Below are positions 1 to 13,400 of a stretch of DNA of 64,000 nucleotides, piece after piece. The stretch lies in the NCBI GenBank assembly GCA_037576195.1, contig CM075104.1:22522211-22586210 (forward strand). Reading direction: 5' to 3'. The notes beneath the pieces were generated by a model. The model searched no databases, was not told the origin of the DNA, and was given only the letters and a program-made list of their open reading frames with translations. Made by a program: the position numbers and the translations under genes. This DNA is from Phytoseiulus persimilis. Its lineage: Eukaryota > Arthropoda > Arachnida > Mesostigmata > Phytoseiidae. The first letter of the stretch is position 1. Every line of letters begins with the position of its first letter.

Positions 1-3000
1 TCAGGGGAGCACCCGCATCAGACACGGGACTCAGCCGAGATTTCCGAACTTTCGATAAATGCTAGAGCCCTCTGAGTTCTCCAGAGGAAGAATTTGACAG
101 CAACAAAAGGCCTAAAATTTCGTTGCGCATATGACTGAGCACCACTCGAGTGTGACATTAGGCCTCTCGACTTGAATGAATCGAATGTAGAGCGAGCGAG
201 TCGAGAGGAATTCCGACGATGAATTTCGTCAGGCAAAAAGCGGGATAAGTTCTACACAGCTGTGTTTGAACCGATCCGATAGGAACCCCGCTATCTCTGG
301 TCAAGTAGAATAGAGCTCCGTTCCACCATTACCAGCAAAGGGTCGACTCGGGTTCTCGTGCCTGCTGGGGGGTGTCCCGAACGAATGGGCTCCAATGAGG
401 AGCCTGCAACACACAGAAAGATGATTGTTGGATTGAGATGCCGTTGTGGCAACATCCTTGCGCGGTTTCGGCGTTGTCCGTCCATTGTGGTCTATTCTCG
501 TGTGATGGACATCCTCCTGACTGAATCGCGTCATTGTGAGCGAGATCCGGCTTGCTTCCAGTCGTGTGAAGGATCATGAGTGCTGGAATTGCCTCGGGCT
601 GTGGACGCGGGTCGCTTCAACAATCCACCCACTTAGGCAGTGAGTTCATTGGATCTTCGCTCCGTAAAGCGGAACTTTTGGACGAGGCATACGTGCTGTT
701 CAAGGCAGCATTGGAGCGTATCCGGGTGTAACTCTGGACGTCGTCCGCATGCTGATCTCCGTTGTTTTCTTGCGGATACCGTCTTCGCAACAGGACTCGA
801 GCGTGAAGCTGAGATTGAGGGCTTTCCAGAGCTTCTTACATTCCTTGACGAGCCGCGAGCCGGGTTTAGAGATCGCCCAGCCTTCCCGGGAACGTGCTCT
901 CAGCGATCAATTTTGCTTATTTCCTCCACATTGCCATATGTATCATGAGCATGAGCTGTGTGAACGTGCCTCTCCAGATTGAACGAATTTTCGAACCCAG
1001 AGTTCTGTGAATTGCCTCTGTTGATTCAGTATCACCAGAGATACTAGAGTGCGGGAACTTGATCGGATATTTTTTCCTTTTGAATGAGAGTAGCGGGATC
1101 TTCAGCGGATTCTCTGCCCTAAAAATTCCGAACCAGCCTCGACTCGAGCTACGAACGGGAATCCTCGCTCAGACTGAATCGCTTCAGAGTTCGATGACTC
1201 CTGGAGAAGACAACCGGCTGCATGTGGGCACGTAGCGGGAGAGCTTGCCTCGTGATAGCGCATTCCGCTCTCTCACTGATCTGCTCAAGGCATCGATACG
1301 GGGAAAACGACTTCTACGCCGGAAGAGAGCTCTGCCGAATCAGGGATCCTGGGTGGGGAACAGACGTCAACGCAGCCTTATGGAAATTTTGTGATCCCGG
1401 GTGTATGCCAAGTATCATCTTTTCGTTTCATGGTGCGCATTCCCAGCGGGAGACTAGGAACAAATCTGGAGAATGCGGTCTCGGTTGAAGCGTCCATGAC
1501 TGTCACTCGATTCGATCAGAGCACGCATGTTGCGGCGATCTTCGGTGAAACATCTTCCAGCGTATTTCTCAGGAACTCTACCCCGAACTGTTCCGTTCGG
1601 TGTTTCAGAGAGGAAGATACAACCAGCATCTGGCGGCAGATGGGTGTCCCTAAGCTCGGTCTCCGGGTCTCAGTTCCTGAAAATAGAATTTCAGAGAGAG
1701 AAGTCGAGGGGAAATGCTTCTTCGTGGCGGGGACAATTTGCGACCTCATCGAGTGAGTGATCGGGTAATCCATCTGTCCTAGGAAGCAGCTGAATTCCGG
1801 AATCACATCCCATCGGCACGGTTCGTCACTCATATTACCCAGATTGCTGCCATCCCACCGCAAAGTCTGATCCCGCCGATCAGCTCTGATCGCATCGGCA
1901 AGGCCCGGACGTCTCCAATCGGTTGAGGAGAATAAAAAAACAGGATCGGACAGGACCAAAGGTTGAGCCGGAGCGCGGAAATGTGGAGCTCCGGACGCGA
2001 AAACGGGAGACAGATGAGATCTGCTTATAACTGAGTCAGAAAGTACGGTAAGTGGTCTCCGGGACACCTTCGGAGAAATGAGACAACGCTTTTCGAGGGG
2101 TGTGTTCCATCCCCTCGAGAGGGAGAACGCTTCCGCACATCGAGATAATTGAATTCAATGGCGGTAACGACTGCTCATTGCCCGAGTGCTTCCGCCCGAA
2201 ACTCCCTCAATTCATTCCCGATGAGGAAGTGAGAGAACTCATCTTGAGTGGTCCGGTGCGTCAATCTCCGGCCATGGAATTTTGGGAGTGAGGACCAGAA
2301 TATCGGTTGGAAGAAGATATGTTGGGAAAGTAAATATGGGGTTGTGATGACTGGAATAACTTATGTTTGTTATACAGGAGCAATCCTGGATGCCTCTTGC
2401 GAATACAATATCGATACATGTTTGTCCGCGTGTTGTCCATACATCATGATCGGTTGATACCTCAAGATAAAAACGATCTCGTATGAATTCGATCATCTTT
2501 TGTCTTTCGAGGAGGTTCCGACTGGAATCCCCTCGAAATAATCGTATAGGATTAGCGGAGTTTTCTGGTATTGTATCACGGGGGACGGAACATGGTCGTA
2601 ATTCAGTGAGAATGCTCCTGGATTCACATAAACTGTCGCAAGACAGTTAATTGGTCACGTGGTGATGGCATGTGTTATTTTCATTGTCATTCCAAAGATT
2701 ATGGTACTTTACAAGACTCTCCTCGAGATCTCCATAACAGTCGTACTTTTTCCCATGACTGTGGATCTCTCTCCCATGCAAGGTGAGAGTGTTCAGGAAT
2801 TCGTCATCTTCTGGGACTTCGCTTACTTCATTATTGAAGGGGTGGAACAGTAATACCTCTGTTCGTCCGAAATTAATTTGGTCTTCTGGGGCGGGATATT
2901 TCGATCGGGTGATCCGATTCATTCGTCTTCGACCACATATTGACATGACTGTCTCTCTCCCCTCCTTTGATGGCCATATTTGCGGCGAATCTTTTCGCCC

Positions 3001-3720
3001 CGATCTTCTCGTTCCACTCTCAATTACGCCCCAATATTCACGCCCAGAATTTCCGCGCTGATGAGGTTAAGGAGATCGGCGTCGATTTGACGGATATCAA
3101 TTTCCCGTCCATTTTGCGTAAATCCAATCGAAGAATGAACATGCCCTCGAATGAGCTGCGTCGTCGGGAATTCACGGATCAGGGTCGCACGGGAAAGGGC
3201 GCTTAATGAAAATTAACGTGAAAACTAAGCGCCAGTCCTGGATCCACCACAAAGCCTCGAATATCGGAACTCAGACTGGAAATCACGTCAGTTACGTGGG
3301 AGTCGTATCAAGGCAGCGTCGCATGCATATACCATATTGTTCGCCGCCATATGAGATGAGGAGGTCCCGCAGAAATAACTGGTTCCTTCCGCCGAGGTCA
3401 CAAGACTCAATCGGTCGCTTGAGCGTGAGGACACGAGGATGAGAAAAAAAGGGGAGCCATCTCTGTAACGATCATGTGTCACTCTCGGCTGAACGCGGGT
3501 TACTTGTATGATTTACGGCTCATGCTCTGGGTCACCGGCGTCCGTTGAGTCTCTTTCTGTCTAGTTTAGAGCTCCACAAAAGACCCTTCGACAGATGTTG
3601 CGTATGTTCCTCAATCTAAACCATTACTTCAGAGAAAGCATCCTTGTCGAGCTAAAACTCGGAGCAGCACGTGTTTGGCAGGATTCCGCGAAGATTATGG
3701 AGCATTGCATATTCAGGATA
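1..3720. other. No recognisable gene
   Basis: Both strands were read here and no protein family, RNA gene or phase-consistent exon chain was recognised. The longest open frame, on the minus strand at about 1516-2067 (183 codons), begins at a non-ATG codon. It has no recognisable motif and overlaps plus-strand frames of similar quality, so it is not called. The stretch may be intergenic or intronic. Confidence 0.4.
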
Positions 3721-3752
3721 TACAGTGGCGGTCAATAAAATAGAGCAACCCC
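3721..3752 (+). mobile_element. Solitary Tc1/mariner-like terminal repeat
   Basis: The segment begins TACAGTGGCGGTCAATAAAA and continues with TAGAGCAACC. This is the layout of Tc1-type transposon ends: a TA target, then CAGTG, then a GGTCAAxAA-like block, then an ACC-type step. No matching inverted copy and no DDE transposase were found nearby, so this is probably a truncated or solo end. A chance resemblance cannot be excluded. Confidence 0.4.
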
Positions 3753-3961
3753 GAGAGATCGGAGCTCATTTTTTCAACGATACCGTCCCAAGTAGAAACA
3801 TTCATAGCTCTCGACCTAGTATGTAGTCCGATTCCAGAAAATCAAAGAACAATCGGAAGCTCGGTTCTTGCGCGACAATATGATACCCTCATGGGTGCCC
3901 GCAGCCACCTTCGTCCCGACTTGAAGTACTTCACTTTCCGCTAATGTATCATGACTAGCAG

Positions 3962-4158
3962 AGCTTGGGAGCTCAGGCATTCATCCTTTTGTACCTTCCA
4001 TCTAACCATATAGGGACATGGATAAATGAGTCCCTGATGGCTGGGTTTATCAGTTCCCATGTCAATGACGCATAATTCACCAATCTATCCATCAATCCAC
4101 CCACAGATCCATGGATTGATGGATGATTATTAATGAATAATGCCTAAACTTCCAAGCT
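3962..4158 (-). mobile_element. ~196-bp MITE-like element, copy 1
   Basis: A 197-bp unit bounded by inverted ends: AGCTTGG at the left, and at the right a block ending CCAAGCT whose complement reads AGCTTGGAAGTTTAGGCATT. Its reverse complement aligns end to end with the unit at 47443-47638, sharing the ends, the internal CATCCATCAAT block, a GAATTATGC block and a TTATCCAT block. The identity is roughly 70-75% by eye. It has no coding capacity. A clear target-site duplication was not seen, so the superfamily is open. An internal hairpin is formed by CCATCAATCCA and TGGATTGATGG. Confidence 0.75.
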
Positions 4159-7100
4159 ATAATGATCAGCAACAGATCGTGACATCAGCCGTTAGCTCAA
4201 AGAGTGACCCGAAGCAACCGCTTCGGCCGAGAAAATGGCCTCTTTGCTTGATAGCTCCGTGCCAGACGTCTCTTAACAGGGTAAGTCTTCCGAGCAGCAA
4301 CCCATTGGAACCTTCCCATACCGTTGGAATCTGTAGTATAGGACAACTTGACTCGAAGCCGCGGACGAGTTTGTGAACCTGGCTGCCTCATGTCCAAGCC
4401 GGATTGCTCTGACAACTTCCTCCGTGGAAACTATCAACCCGTGCTCGTAGTGCAACAACTTCCCTCTCATAGTCGGGTGCAAGTAAAGTTCACTTGAGAT
4501 TAGCCAAGCCATACAGTTCTCCGCGAAACTTGTCTCAATGAAGAATACGACGGAACATCCCGCGGCTCCGTGGCGCAATCGCGGAAAGCCGCATTGGCGC
4601 AGCTGTAGAGGAGACTACGAACCCAAGTTGGCGTTTTGAAATCCACTGAGTAAACAAAATCATTTGTTTCGCGATCGGGAGTGGTTGAAGCAATGTTCCA
4701 CTCGACTCTGGCGCAGACAGTTTTCGGCTCCCTCAGCATACGCTGGCCAGAGAGCTAAGCTCATACGAGAGTGACGCTGGTGGTTGCTGATGAAAACATA
4801 CATGAAAAAAGCCTCGCAAGTTATCTCCCCCTATGACCCACATGACGAGTCTAGCGCACCCAATGGAGCGTATTTGTGACGAAATACTTTGTCGATTTCC
4901 GGGTCTCAATCTATTGTCACCAGCGAACGTCGCGCGAGTGCTGCTGGGAGCGCGGCCGCGAGTTGAAATGCTGCGACGAGGTGTTCAATCTCCGCTGATT
5001 CCGACGGACTCGTTTTGATCCGATGAGGTGCATGTTGGTCTGCAAATAATAGGCATGTTATCGTTTGTGGAGCTTTAAGCATCCCGATGGTCGCTCCATC
5101 TCCTGAGGGAGTCCCGGAGGGAGGGGGGGGGGGGGGGGCGTAACTAGCGACAGGAAATAACAGGAATGGAATTTTTAATAACTTTGATCCCAGGTCTTGA
5201 ATGGCTGAACTTTCCACTGAGTTCCCTCAGCTAGCCCATTCAGGATTTTCCCGCTCCGTGCGTAGATATTTGACGGCTCCGCGCCAGCGGATACGGTTGA
5301 GACCCGAGCTCCCGGGAGCGATGATTCCAAAGAGAAGTTTTGGACTCCACGGCAAAACCACAGGGGGGGACTATGATTATGATTATAATCACAATAGTGA
5401 AGATAATTCCGTTGATTCTGTGATTTTGATTATGATTTCACCCAACACTGCTCCTTAGAGTCTCACAGGGCTCGGTGCAGCTCTCGGTGTCCTCCGCTGC
5501 CAGATGCACTGTCGGCTCAGCATGTGGGACTCGGAGCTCTCCTGGAGCGCCCCCCAGGTGAACCACAGCTGTATACTTTAACGGCAAGGGCAATCAACCT
5601 GATAGAATATATACAGGGTGTTACCTCTGAGATGAGCCACCATCGGAATATGGTTGGAAATTGGTGATTTTGGAGCGTGTCAAAGTCGACTCTACTTCTT
5701 TTTCCACCCTGAATTTGAACAGTTTCGCAAATCGTCAATATCCAGCGAATCGACGCCTCACTGGGGAAGCCGATTTCGACGATCCTCCCGGGAGAAATTA
5801 TCTCCTCTTTGAGCAAAGTACACGAAAAATCGTAGAACTAGTGGTATGTACATATCGACTCTGTACCCCTCGAGCGTTTTCGGAAATGAAGAGGCATAAT
5901 TAGCACATGGGCGGTGAATCATTGAGGAACTGCTTCCTCCTGCTGTCTCCGGGCGGGAAGTCGAACTTGCCTTCGAACCATTCGCCAACATTGTCGATGA
6001 CGAGCCGCAGTCGTCTGCGAAAGCAGCGGCGAGCACTTTCCGTCCCGTCTCTACGACCTGTCGCGGAGGTCCTCCAAACGGCATACTCGTCTGCTAGCGC
6101 GTGCTTGTTGGACCTGGTCACGATGTCGTTTTATCCGAGCACGATAGAGGGCTACGTTGCCACCAGCAGTAGCCTCACGGACTGGCGACGGCGACAGGAA
6201 ATGACCATCATTGCTCTGGAGGGAGGGAGGGAGAACCGAGACGCGGATCATCGAGTACTTCAGCAGCTCGGGAGAGACGGTTGAGCGTGTCACGCAAAAT
6301 TGGCGAAAACGTCTTTTGCGGAAAGAGTCCCGAAGGCGTTTAAAAACCCGATCATCGTATCAATCAGCTATGCAGTCGGTCGATTATTGACCATCAATTC
6401 GTTCATCGAGCCTTTCGCATTCCACGAGTGGTCGATGGTACAGGGTCGGTATGTTCAAATGAATCCACGTGTTTCCGGGAACTTTTCTCAGAAAGCATTC
6501 CCTCCCAATTTTCTCGAAGAGAAGATTTCTTCCTGCCGGTAGAATCCTCGTAATCGGCCTCGTTAGGAAGCCCGGGCTGTTCTGCAAAGGAACCTTTCGA
6601 GCGAAGAGAGCGTCGAAAGGGAAACACGAGCGGCTGAACTATGGCCCAAACAATGATCGAGGATCTGTTTGTGTGGGTGTGTGCGTGCGTTCATATTCGT
6701 CCTCGATGAACCCCGTCACCTTTCTACCCCCTCTCCCTCTTGATGGATTGTTGGACTCATGTATTCATGAACATGAACAGAAGCCAATGCCCAAGTGTTT
6801 ATGCGCGCAATGGGCTTCTGCACCCGAGCTACGTTTTCTCCATTCTTTCGCGAAGAAATTTCCTAGTCCTTGAACGGAGTCTCGAATTTGTTCATTCATT
6901 TCATGAAGTCATTTCCAATGTGATGATGAATGTAAAGAGTAAATCGGGGATGTACGACAGGGCATTCAATAGCCGATGCAGGCAAGTCTCCCCACACCCG
7001 AGAAACTGTCAACCTGGATCTCGCGTCGTGCCGTCTGAGGGTCATCCCCCAGGAGAGACATTCACCACCCCATATACACAAACAAACCTCTGACGCAAGA

Positions 7101-7837
7101 ATCAAGCTCCGATTATTGCTTCTGAACCCTGGGAGATAAGGGTCTACTTTTCAAACCATATATATGCATAGAATTCACAGTCATCGATGAAATTTTCAAA
7201 ATCGTGAATTTTTCCGTAATAGACGGAACCTTGCTGCATCGTGCAAAAACAACGGTATTCACATGCGTGCACACAAGTCGAGTTCCAGTGATGTTTCCAT
7301 TTCAAAAAGTAGTTCCTTATCTTGCAGACTTTAGGGGACCTTTGATGAGGTCGACCCGGGGAGGGAAACAAGCCATGAAATTACAACGGATAACAAAGTC
7401 TTTTGCCGCACGTGAGGAGTACATAACTGACAGGCGGAATGTGCGAATCCTTGTCATTTGCATAATTACATCATGAGATATATCACTGTCAGCAAACCCA
7501 GTATGAACCAACGCTGAGTTATTTATATGGGATTGCGGCCCCGACGCTACTGAAGGGGTTCTCTCACGGTGAGGAGAACCGGGAATCAACTCCACAGTAC
7601 ATTGGCTTGATAAGCACAATCAAAGAATAATGGAGGGATCCCCCCTCCCCGGTTGCATGGAGATCATGGATGAAAAACCGACAGGAACGATTGCCAAAGA
7701 GCTGCATTTAGAATACATACAGTAAACGTCGACGTCATATCTGGGGCCTTATTACTGTCATAATATTTTGAGACCCTCTCGCACATCGATTTCGCCGAAA
7801 CTCTCCGATGACCTCATCTCTCTCGAAAGAGGGATTG
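4159..7837. other. No recognisable gene
   Basis: No named gene was found. A G+C-rich patch at about 5.9-6.3 kb is open in several frames on both strands and could contain an exon. On the minus strand one frame starts at an ATG near 6084 and is Ser/Gly/Ala-rich, but nothing links it to a family and no phase-matched neighbour was found. Confidence 0.35.
5123..5138. repeat. G16 homopolymer run
   Basis: An uninterrupted run of 16 G, preceded by a short GGAGGGAGG tract. It is a simple repeat with G-quadruplex potential and a likely site of length error in assembly. Confidence 0.9.
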
Positions 7838-8118
7838 TTACGCTCCATGAGCTCGGGGACTTCGTTTGGAAAATCCCGCTCCTCCAGCTCCGCCGAACAT
7901 GCGGCGAAACCGCCCGGCAGGCCTGATTTGTGAGCTTTTGATGAAAACCCCGTAGATTGTTGTTCCTGAGCTCTTACTGAAGTTCTGAGCTCAGCAATAG
8001 TGGGTGACGAATGTTTCCATCGACATACAAGTATTCCTCGGACAGCGACTTCTTCAGGCGTGGTCGAGGCCCGGAAGTCAGGTCCCGAAAGGTGGTGTCC
8101 ATGGAAATAAAATCCCAG
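7838..8118 (-). CDS. Possible two-exon C-terminal gene fragment, unidentified
   Basis: Two minus-strand segments, 8118-7978 and 7922-7838, can be joined across a 55-bp intron (GTAAGA donor, AAATCAG acceptor). The phases match: 2 at entry, 2 at the junction, and a TAA stop at 7840-7838. The frame contains an ATG (MDTTFRDL) and a charged stretch, and ends in a Gly/Arg-rich tail (FRRMFGGAGGAGFSKR). I do not recognise the family. Overlapping frames on the same strand look almost as good, so this is only a candidate. Confidence 0.22.
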
Positions 8119-10415
8119 CTGCGAGAATCTCCGTTGCTCCAGAATCTGTCATGCCCTCGCCGTGGTCCACGGTCTCACGGGCCGAGACGAACCGGTCGTG
8201 TTTAGCGAAGTGGGTGATTCGGCTTGTTCGCTTCGTTAACGACGCTCTCTGAAAGTTCCATTCCATGAACTTCAATGTCAGGCTTCTACACCGCTCATCG
8301 TTCGCTGACATACCCGTGTCGTGTTTCGAACAAGCCGGTTTCCCCTGATAGCATCCCCTCCCTTCGCGGACGGTTTCCAGTTTTGAGACTTCGTTCCGAT
8401 CTTCAAGACGCTGTTCTAAAACAATGGAGGGTGCGACACTTGGGAGCGTGTTTTTGTCATTGTCATTGAATCTCCATTCTTTGAATTAGTACGAAAAGCG
8501 GATCTGCGCGTTTCAAGCTGACCACTGGTTAATGTTCTCGGTTACGAACACTCTGGAAAGGGGAAGCCGGGTTCCGGAAAAGCTCCAGAGATCTCTAGGG
8601 TCATGAGAAATCGGAATCCGATCGGGCTCGCATCCTGAACTCGCGGGATTGCATCATGTTCGTGGATAGAGCTAATGTCCTGGACGGAAGCTCCGAGCCT
8701 CTTGGAAGTTTTCGAGACTACTCGTTCGTCATCGACGTTTGTCTCTGCCGTGTGCTAGGGCCTTCTGATCGATACTGAGCTCCAGAGGCTGACAGGAGCA
8801 TAAGTTTCTCGAAGAGTGTGCGTTCCATCTGCGCCTGAGGGTCAGAGCGCCCCCAGAACGAGCTCTAAACTGCTGGGGACTACACTGCGACCGAATCCGT
8901 TTGTTGTGAATCTCGGATAATCTCGAAGGTTCACCGGATCTCGACATTCACGGGCGCTCGGGGATGTCGAGGCGATGATCTGTTCCACACCGCACCCATC
9001 TTCAACCTGGGACCCGTGTTTCCGGTCGCAGCTTCGAGACTCAAACCATGTTTAGGACAATACCATCGTAGGCGAGCGAAATTCCTGAGAAATCCGTTCC
9101 GAGTCCCGCTCAGCGACGTGGATCGTCATGACATTCCCATGACATACTAGATATTCGTCCTTCATATGGCATCCAGCACGTCGAGGGTGCGCGTCCATGT
9201 GGAATGAGCTTCCGCGGGAGCGAGATAATCTCAGTCAGACTTCCCTGTCACGCATGGATTACTTCGGCGTTATGCGCATTCGTGGGGAGGAACAAGCGCC
9301 AGGAGGCTCTGTCGATCCATGCCCCGCAAGCGGAGCGTTGCGGTGTCGCTTGCAACGTAACCGACTTCGTTGTTCTCACTGAAGGAAGTCGCCTTTCCGG
9401 ATGTTGCGGCTCGTCCCGAATACCCTGGAAGTATCCCGCATCGGGTATCCAACTGCCTATGATTCCGAGAGCGCCTTGATAGTTTTCTTATGATCTCATT
9501 CCAAGTTAGAGTGGAATATGCACCAGCTTTCCACGTCGGCTCGGGTCCGCGACTGATCAATCGAAGTCGAGCGCTCGGGACGTGGAATGTGTCGGTCGCG
9601 CTCTGAGGAATGTGTCACGATCTCATGGCCCTTCCGAGATAATCGATTGGTCCCACCTCGGGATCATACAGTGAATTCCAAGCTAGGGAACCGATCTCAT
9701 AGATCCATGTGCTCCATATTTCTCATATTCATGATCACCATATTTGCTCTGAAAGAATAGGGTCATGCACCGATCGTGCCGATCGAAACCGGCTTTCGAT
9801 CGCTCTGGAATTCCTTCGGAATGTTTTGGAGGAATCAGGCATAGACCGTTCCAGGAGCCTGACCTGCGGGAATGCGGGATTGAGCGTGAGCTATACCACT
9901 AGAATGGCAAATATATGGCACGGTGCGTTCATCGTCCACTTTCGACGACCTTTGATAGTAAAGATGGTTTCTGCTCAGATGAGGCTTGCCAATGATTCCG
10001 TAGAGATCGGAGAGCTGTTGGTTTCCGAGTTGTTTCATGGCCCGGCTGCCGCGGGGCTACCAGTCCCCGAGTCTTGGTCTCAACCGACTCGGCACTAAAC
10101 AGGGTCGCTTGCCAGGGCTGACCCAGCACTCACGATCGGGTGTAGCGTTCGCGTTCACCAAGTTTCCATCCGCTTCTCCGTATCTCTGGAGAGTGGAGGG
10201 GTTGCAAAACACCGGATTCCCATGAATGGATCAAGAGCCATCGAATGTCTTTTCTGCCGCCCCTCTCTCGATCGAGGAAAGTTCCGGTCGAGGAAAATAC
10301 TGTTTTCCCCGCAACTAGAATCACTCCACCCATTCTGAAACTCGAAGATGACCTCCTCGCCATTCGCCGACATTTCCGAGCTTGAAACCGGTGTCCGCGC
10401 GGTGCACGCTTCGGA
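8119..10415. other. No recognisable gene; upstream region of the Zasp-like gene
   Basis: Nothing assignable was seen on either strand. The promoter and any 5' untranslated exon of the plus-strand gene starting at 10416 should lie here, but no convincing core promoter motif was identified. Confidence 0.3.
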
Positions 10416-13400
10416 ATGGCTGCGTTAACAATTCAGCTAACGGGAGGACCTCCTTGGGGTTTCCGGCTCCACGGTGGACGTGGCCAGAATATTCCCCTGA
10501 CTGTGGCAAAAGTAAGCGGACAGACCGAGAGAGAGGAGAAATCTGCATGTTGTGCGCCCACTATCAGCCTCGCTGTGCAAACATTTCCGCGTTTACTGAC
10601 CGGAGAAGTGAAGTCTGTGGGTGTTGCCAATGTGCAAACCTGTGATGATTGACGAGCTGAAAGTGAAGGAAACAAGTTTCCGAAACCTGAAGGATGACAG
10701 TGCCAGACATGCTTCCGTTTTCGGAGCGGCTCCGTGCTCGGAACTTCCCTGATATCCGTGCAAATAATCGGAGCGGCAACGCGCCCACCTTCTCTTAGAT
10801 CCAGTGTTCTGGAATTAGGTTTTTCCGGGCCCCGAGAACGGTAGCGCATCAACACTCTGCGTACTGCTCAGAGTCAGGTGCTCAGTACCAACCTTTCGAA
10901 CACAACCTCCCGTTCAGGCGTCGCTGCCCAGTAGCGCCGAACGTTCTGAGGCGAGAAAGGAATGAAGTCGTCGATTTGGGCGCCGCTGTGTTAGGAAACC
11001 GCTCGCTTGTATGAATCTTCCCCGATTCTGTCACCTGATACACTCACTCTGGAAAACAGGGGCTGGAAAAGAAGCCGCTGTAGAAGAGAAACCGGCGGCC
11101 GCTGGCCGAACGTTGTTCCGGATCGTACCCCTCCGTGCAGACCACGGAACCTCCGGGACTGTGAAACTAGTTTTTCCGAGCCGTGATGAGTCGGGCGAGA
11201 CAACCCCTTCTTATGGTCGAGCCCTCTTATGCAATCGTATGACATTTTCACACTCGTGAAGGAACCCCGGGAATTCTAAGCTCTCGGTCGGCAACACAGA
11301 TGGATGGTTCATTCTAAACACTCCCGGAAGAGATCTGCGGGGCCGGTGATTATTTCAACACAATTGAGCTGTTGTTCTCTGTTTAGGTGAGGCGCAAGAG
11401 CAAGTCTTTCGGCCACCTGGTCGAGGGAGACGAGATCCTCAGTATTGGTGGAAAGAGTGTGGAAGGACTCAGTCACGATGAGGCGATGGCTCTGGTGGAT
11501 TCCCACTCGGATCAGCTCGATCTGTCACTGAAAAGGTGAGAACTTCATTTTATGACGACGCCCGAACTGAGAATAACGACTGAGATCGAGACGTACCCGA
11601 ATTCAGCATCACCGTTCCCTCATACTCACGTTGGCTGAATCGGACAAAAATATGGGTCCATAGCTTCGCTCTGAGCGAATATGGGGTCGAGGACTGTCGA
11701 TCTCCAGCGAGCTGCCCCAAGCCTGCTGGGGAGTAGCCGACGTCGCTTCGCGGAAAACATTCCATTTCTCTGCAAGGAGTTGAGATTGCGACTACGTACC
11801 TTGACGGCACCTCTCTCAGTCTGGTCGCTACGGATTCCAAGTTTCCACGGCGGGATAACAAACTTTCACTCCGTTGCGCCGCAGCCATCTTGACTCCACC
11901 AAGTTTCACTCGGCCGAGTGGTTGAGCGTGAGCCATTTGGGTTGATGCATGGCAAAGCGTGGTAGATGAACACACCTACCCTCTTACGCCATGCATGCTC
12001 GAGTAAATATCCTCTCATTTGCATAACCGCCGATTGACCAGCTGCGGAAACTCAGTATTCTCGCGTTGATAGGATTTTTCGCAACGTGAGACTCGGGCTC
12101 GCTGCGAGCCGATATCATGCTGGAATCGATGTCAGCTTGAGTTAACTTCTTGTCCGAGGAAACTCGAATTTGAGGAGTGAACTGCAGTTAATCGCTGGAG
12201 TTGCGACTCGCCTGTCATGAACACTGAGCCCAATCACACGGACAACGACGTGTCTCTGTGAATTCGTGTCGTTATCCGACAGGGAACCGGTCCTAAGCGA
12301 TCTGAATCGGGAGGAACATTTTTCGGAAAGGTGTTTCTTTAGCGAAGCTGTGGCGCGCCCCTTTATCGTCGCAATCCACGACTCTCAAACAGTTGTGCAT
12401 TTGTGGTCGCCTCTGAAATTCACTTCAATGGTATCGCTTCTCGCATGGGTTCGTTTTCCTGTCGTGAGGCGACTCCCTTCTTTTCCCTTACTGCCGGTGT
12501 TCCAGCCATTTTACCAACAAGCCAGTCGGCCTGTCTGCTTCGACACGCACAACACACACACACATAGACTTGTTCTTGTGTTGAAGCTCTCCGCTTAAAC
12601 GGAGGGCCACGGGGCCTAGCCGCCCAGAGCTTGAACATTGTTCCCGCATTGACTCTGAGCCGGGACTCGCTTAGAGGTTTGCCTGACTGCGTGCGTGCTT
12701 GCTGGCTCGAAAACACTCGTTTACACCTCACCGAGCATCGGGAGAGGTTTTCGCCCCGTTGGGCATCGGTGAGATGGAGCTGATGCTCGCGAGACGCGCA
12801 TCGCTGAATTTTCCGCGCGTCCTGTTCGCGGGTATCCCCGACAAGATTCTGGTCGAGAGGGCTGATTTTTTTCGATCGTTCGCAGGTCGAGGAATCCACC
12901 TCCGATTCCGGAGTTGAGTTCGACAAATCTACCCGCTGTAATCTCTGATCTAGCCGCGACTCCACAGCCGATCAGCCCTGGCCGTTCCTCACTCCAAGAG
13001 TCGACTCATCCAGGGGCCCAGAATGTGTGTACCTCGGTCGTCTCGGCACCACTGAAAACATATTCGAACTTCGCCGGTGGAGCCGACGCCTTGGACAACC
13101 AGCGAGCTCGGAGCATACCTGAGAGCGACTTCAGCGCCGACACTCGATTCCGAACACAGCCATCCAACAACGCCTCGGCCATGGACATCAAAACCGAACG
13201 AAAGAGCAACGAAAGTTCAACGACCGTCAACATCTCCGGAGCGAAGTTTGACCTGGGTAGGTAGATTTCCTCCGGCTAATTGCTCTCGCGCAGTTCTCGC
13301 TGTAACGGATAGAATCCGGATAGGAGACAGCGGATTCGGCCTCACCTCGCTGTTGACAGAACACTCGCTTTCCGTCTGACATGAGCCGTCGCAATCGACG

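Noticed and set aside
5890-6293. G+C-rich block open in several frames on both strands
   Set aside because: It could be an exon, but no frame has a motif or a phase-matched neighbour and the strand cannot be decided.
7654-7724. Short frame resembling a transposase helix-turn-helix (PTGTIAKELHL)
   Set aside because: It has only about 20 codons, with no DDE residues or second helix-turn-helix nearby. It is most likely chance, although a Tc1-like end lies 4 kb away.
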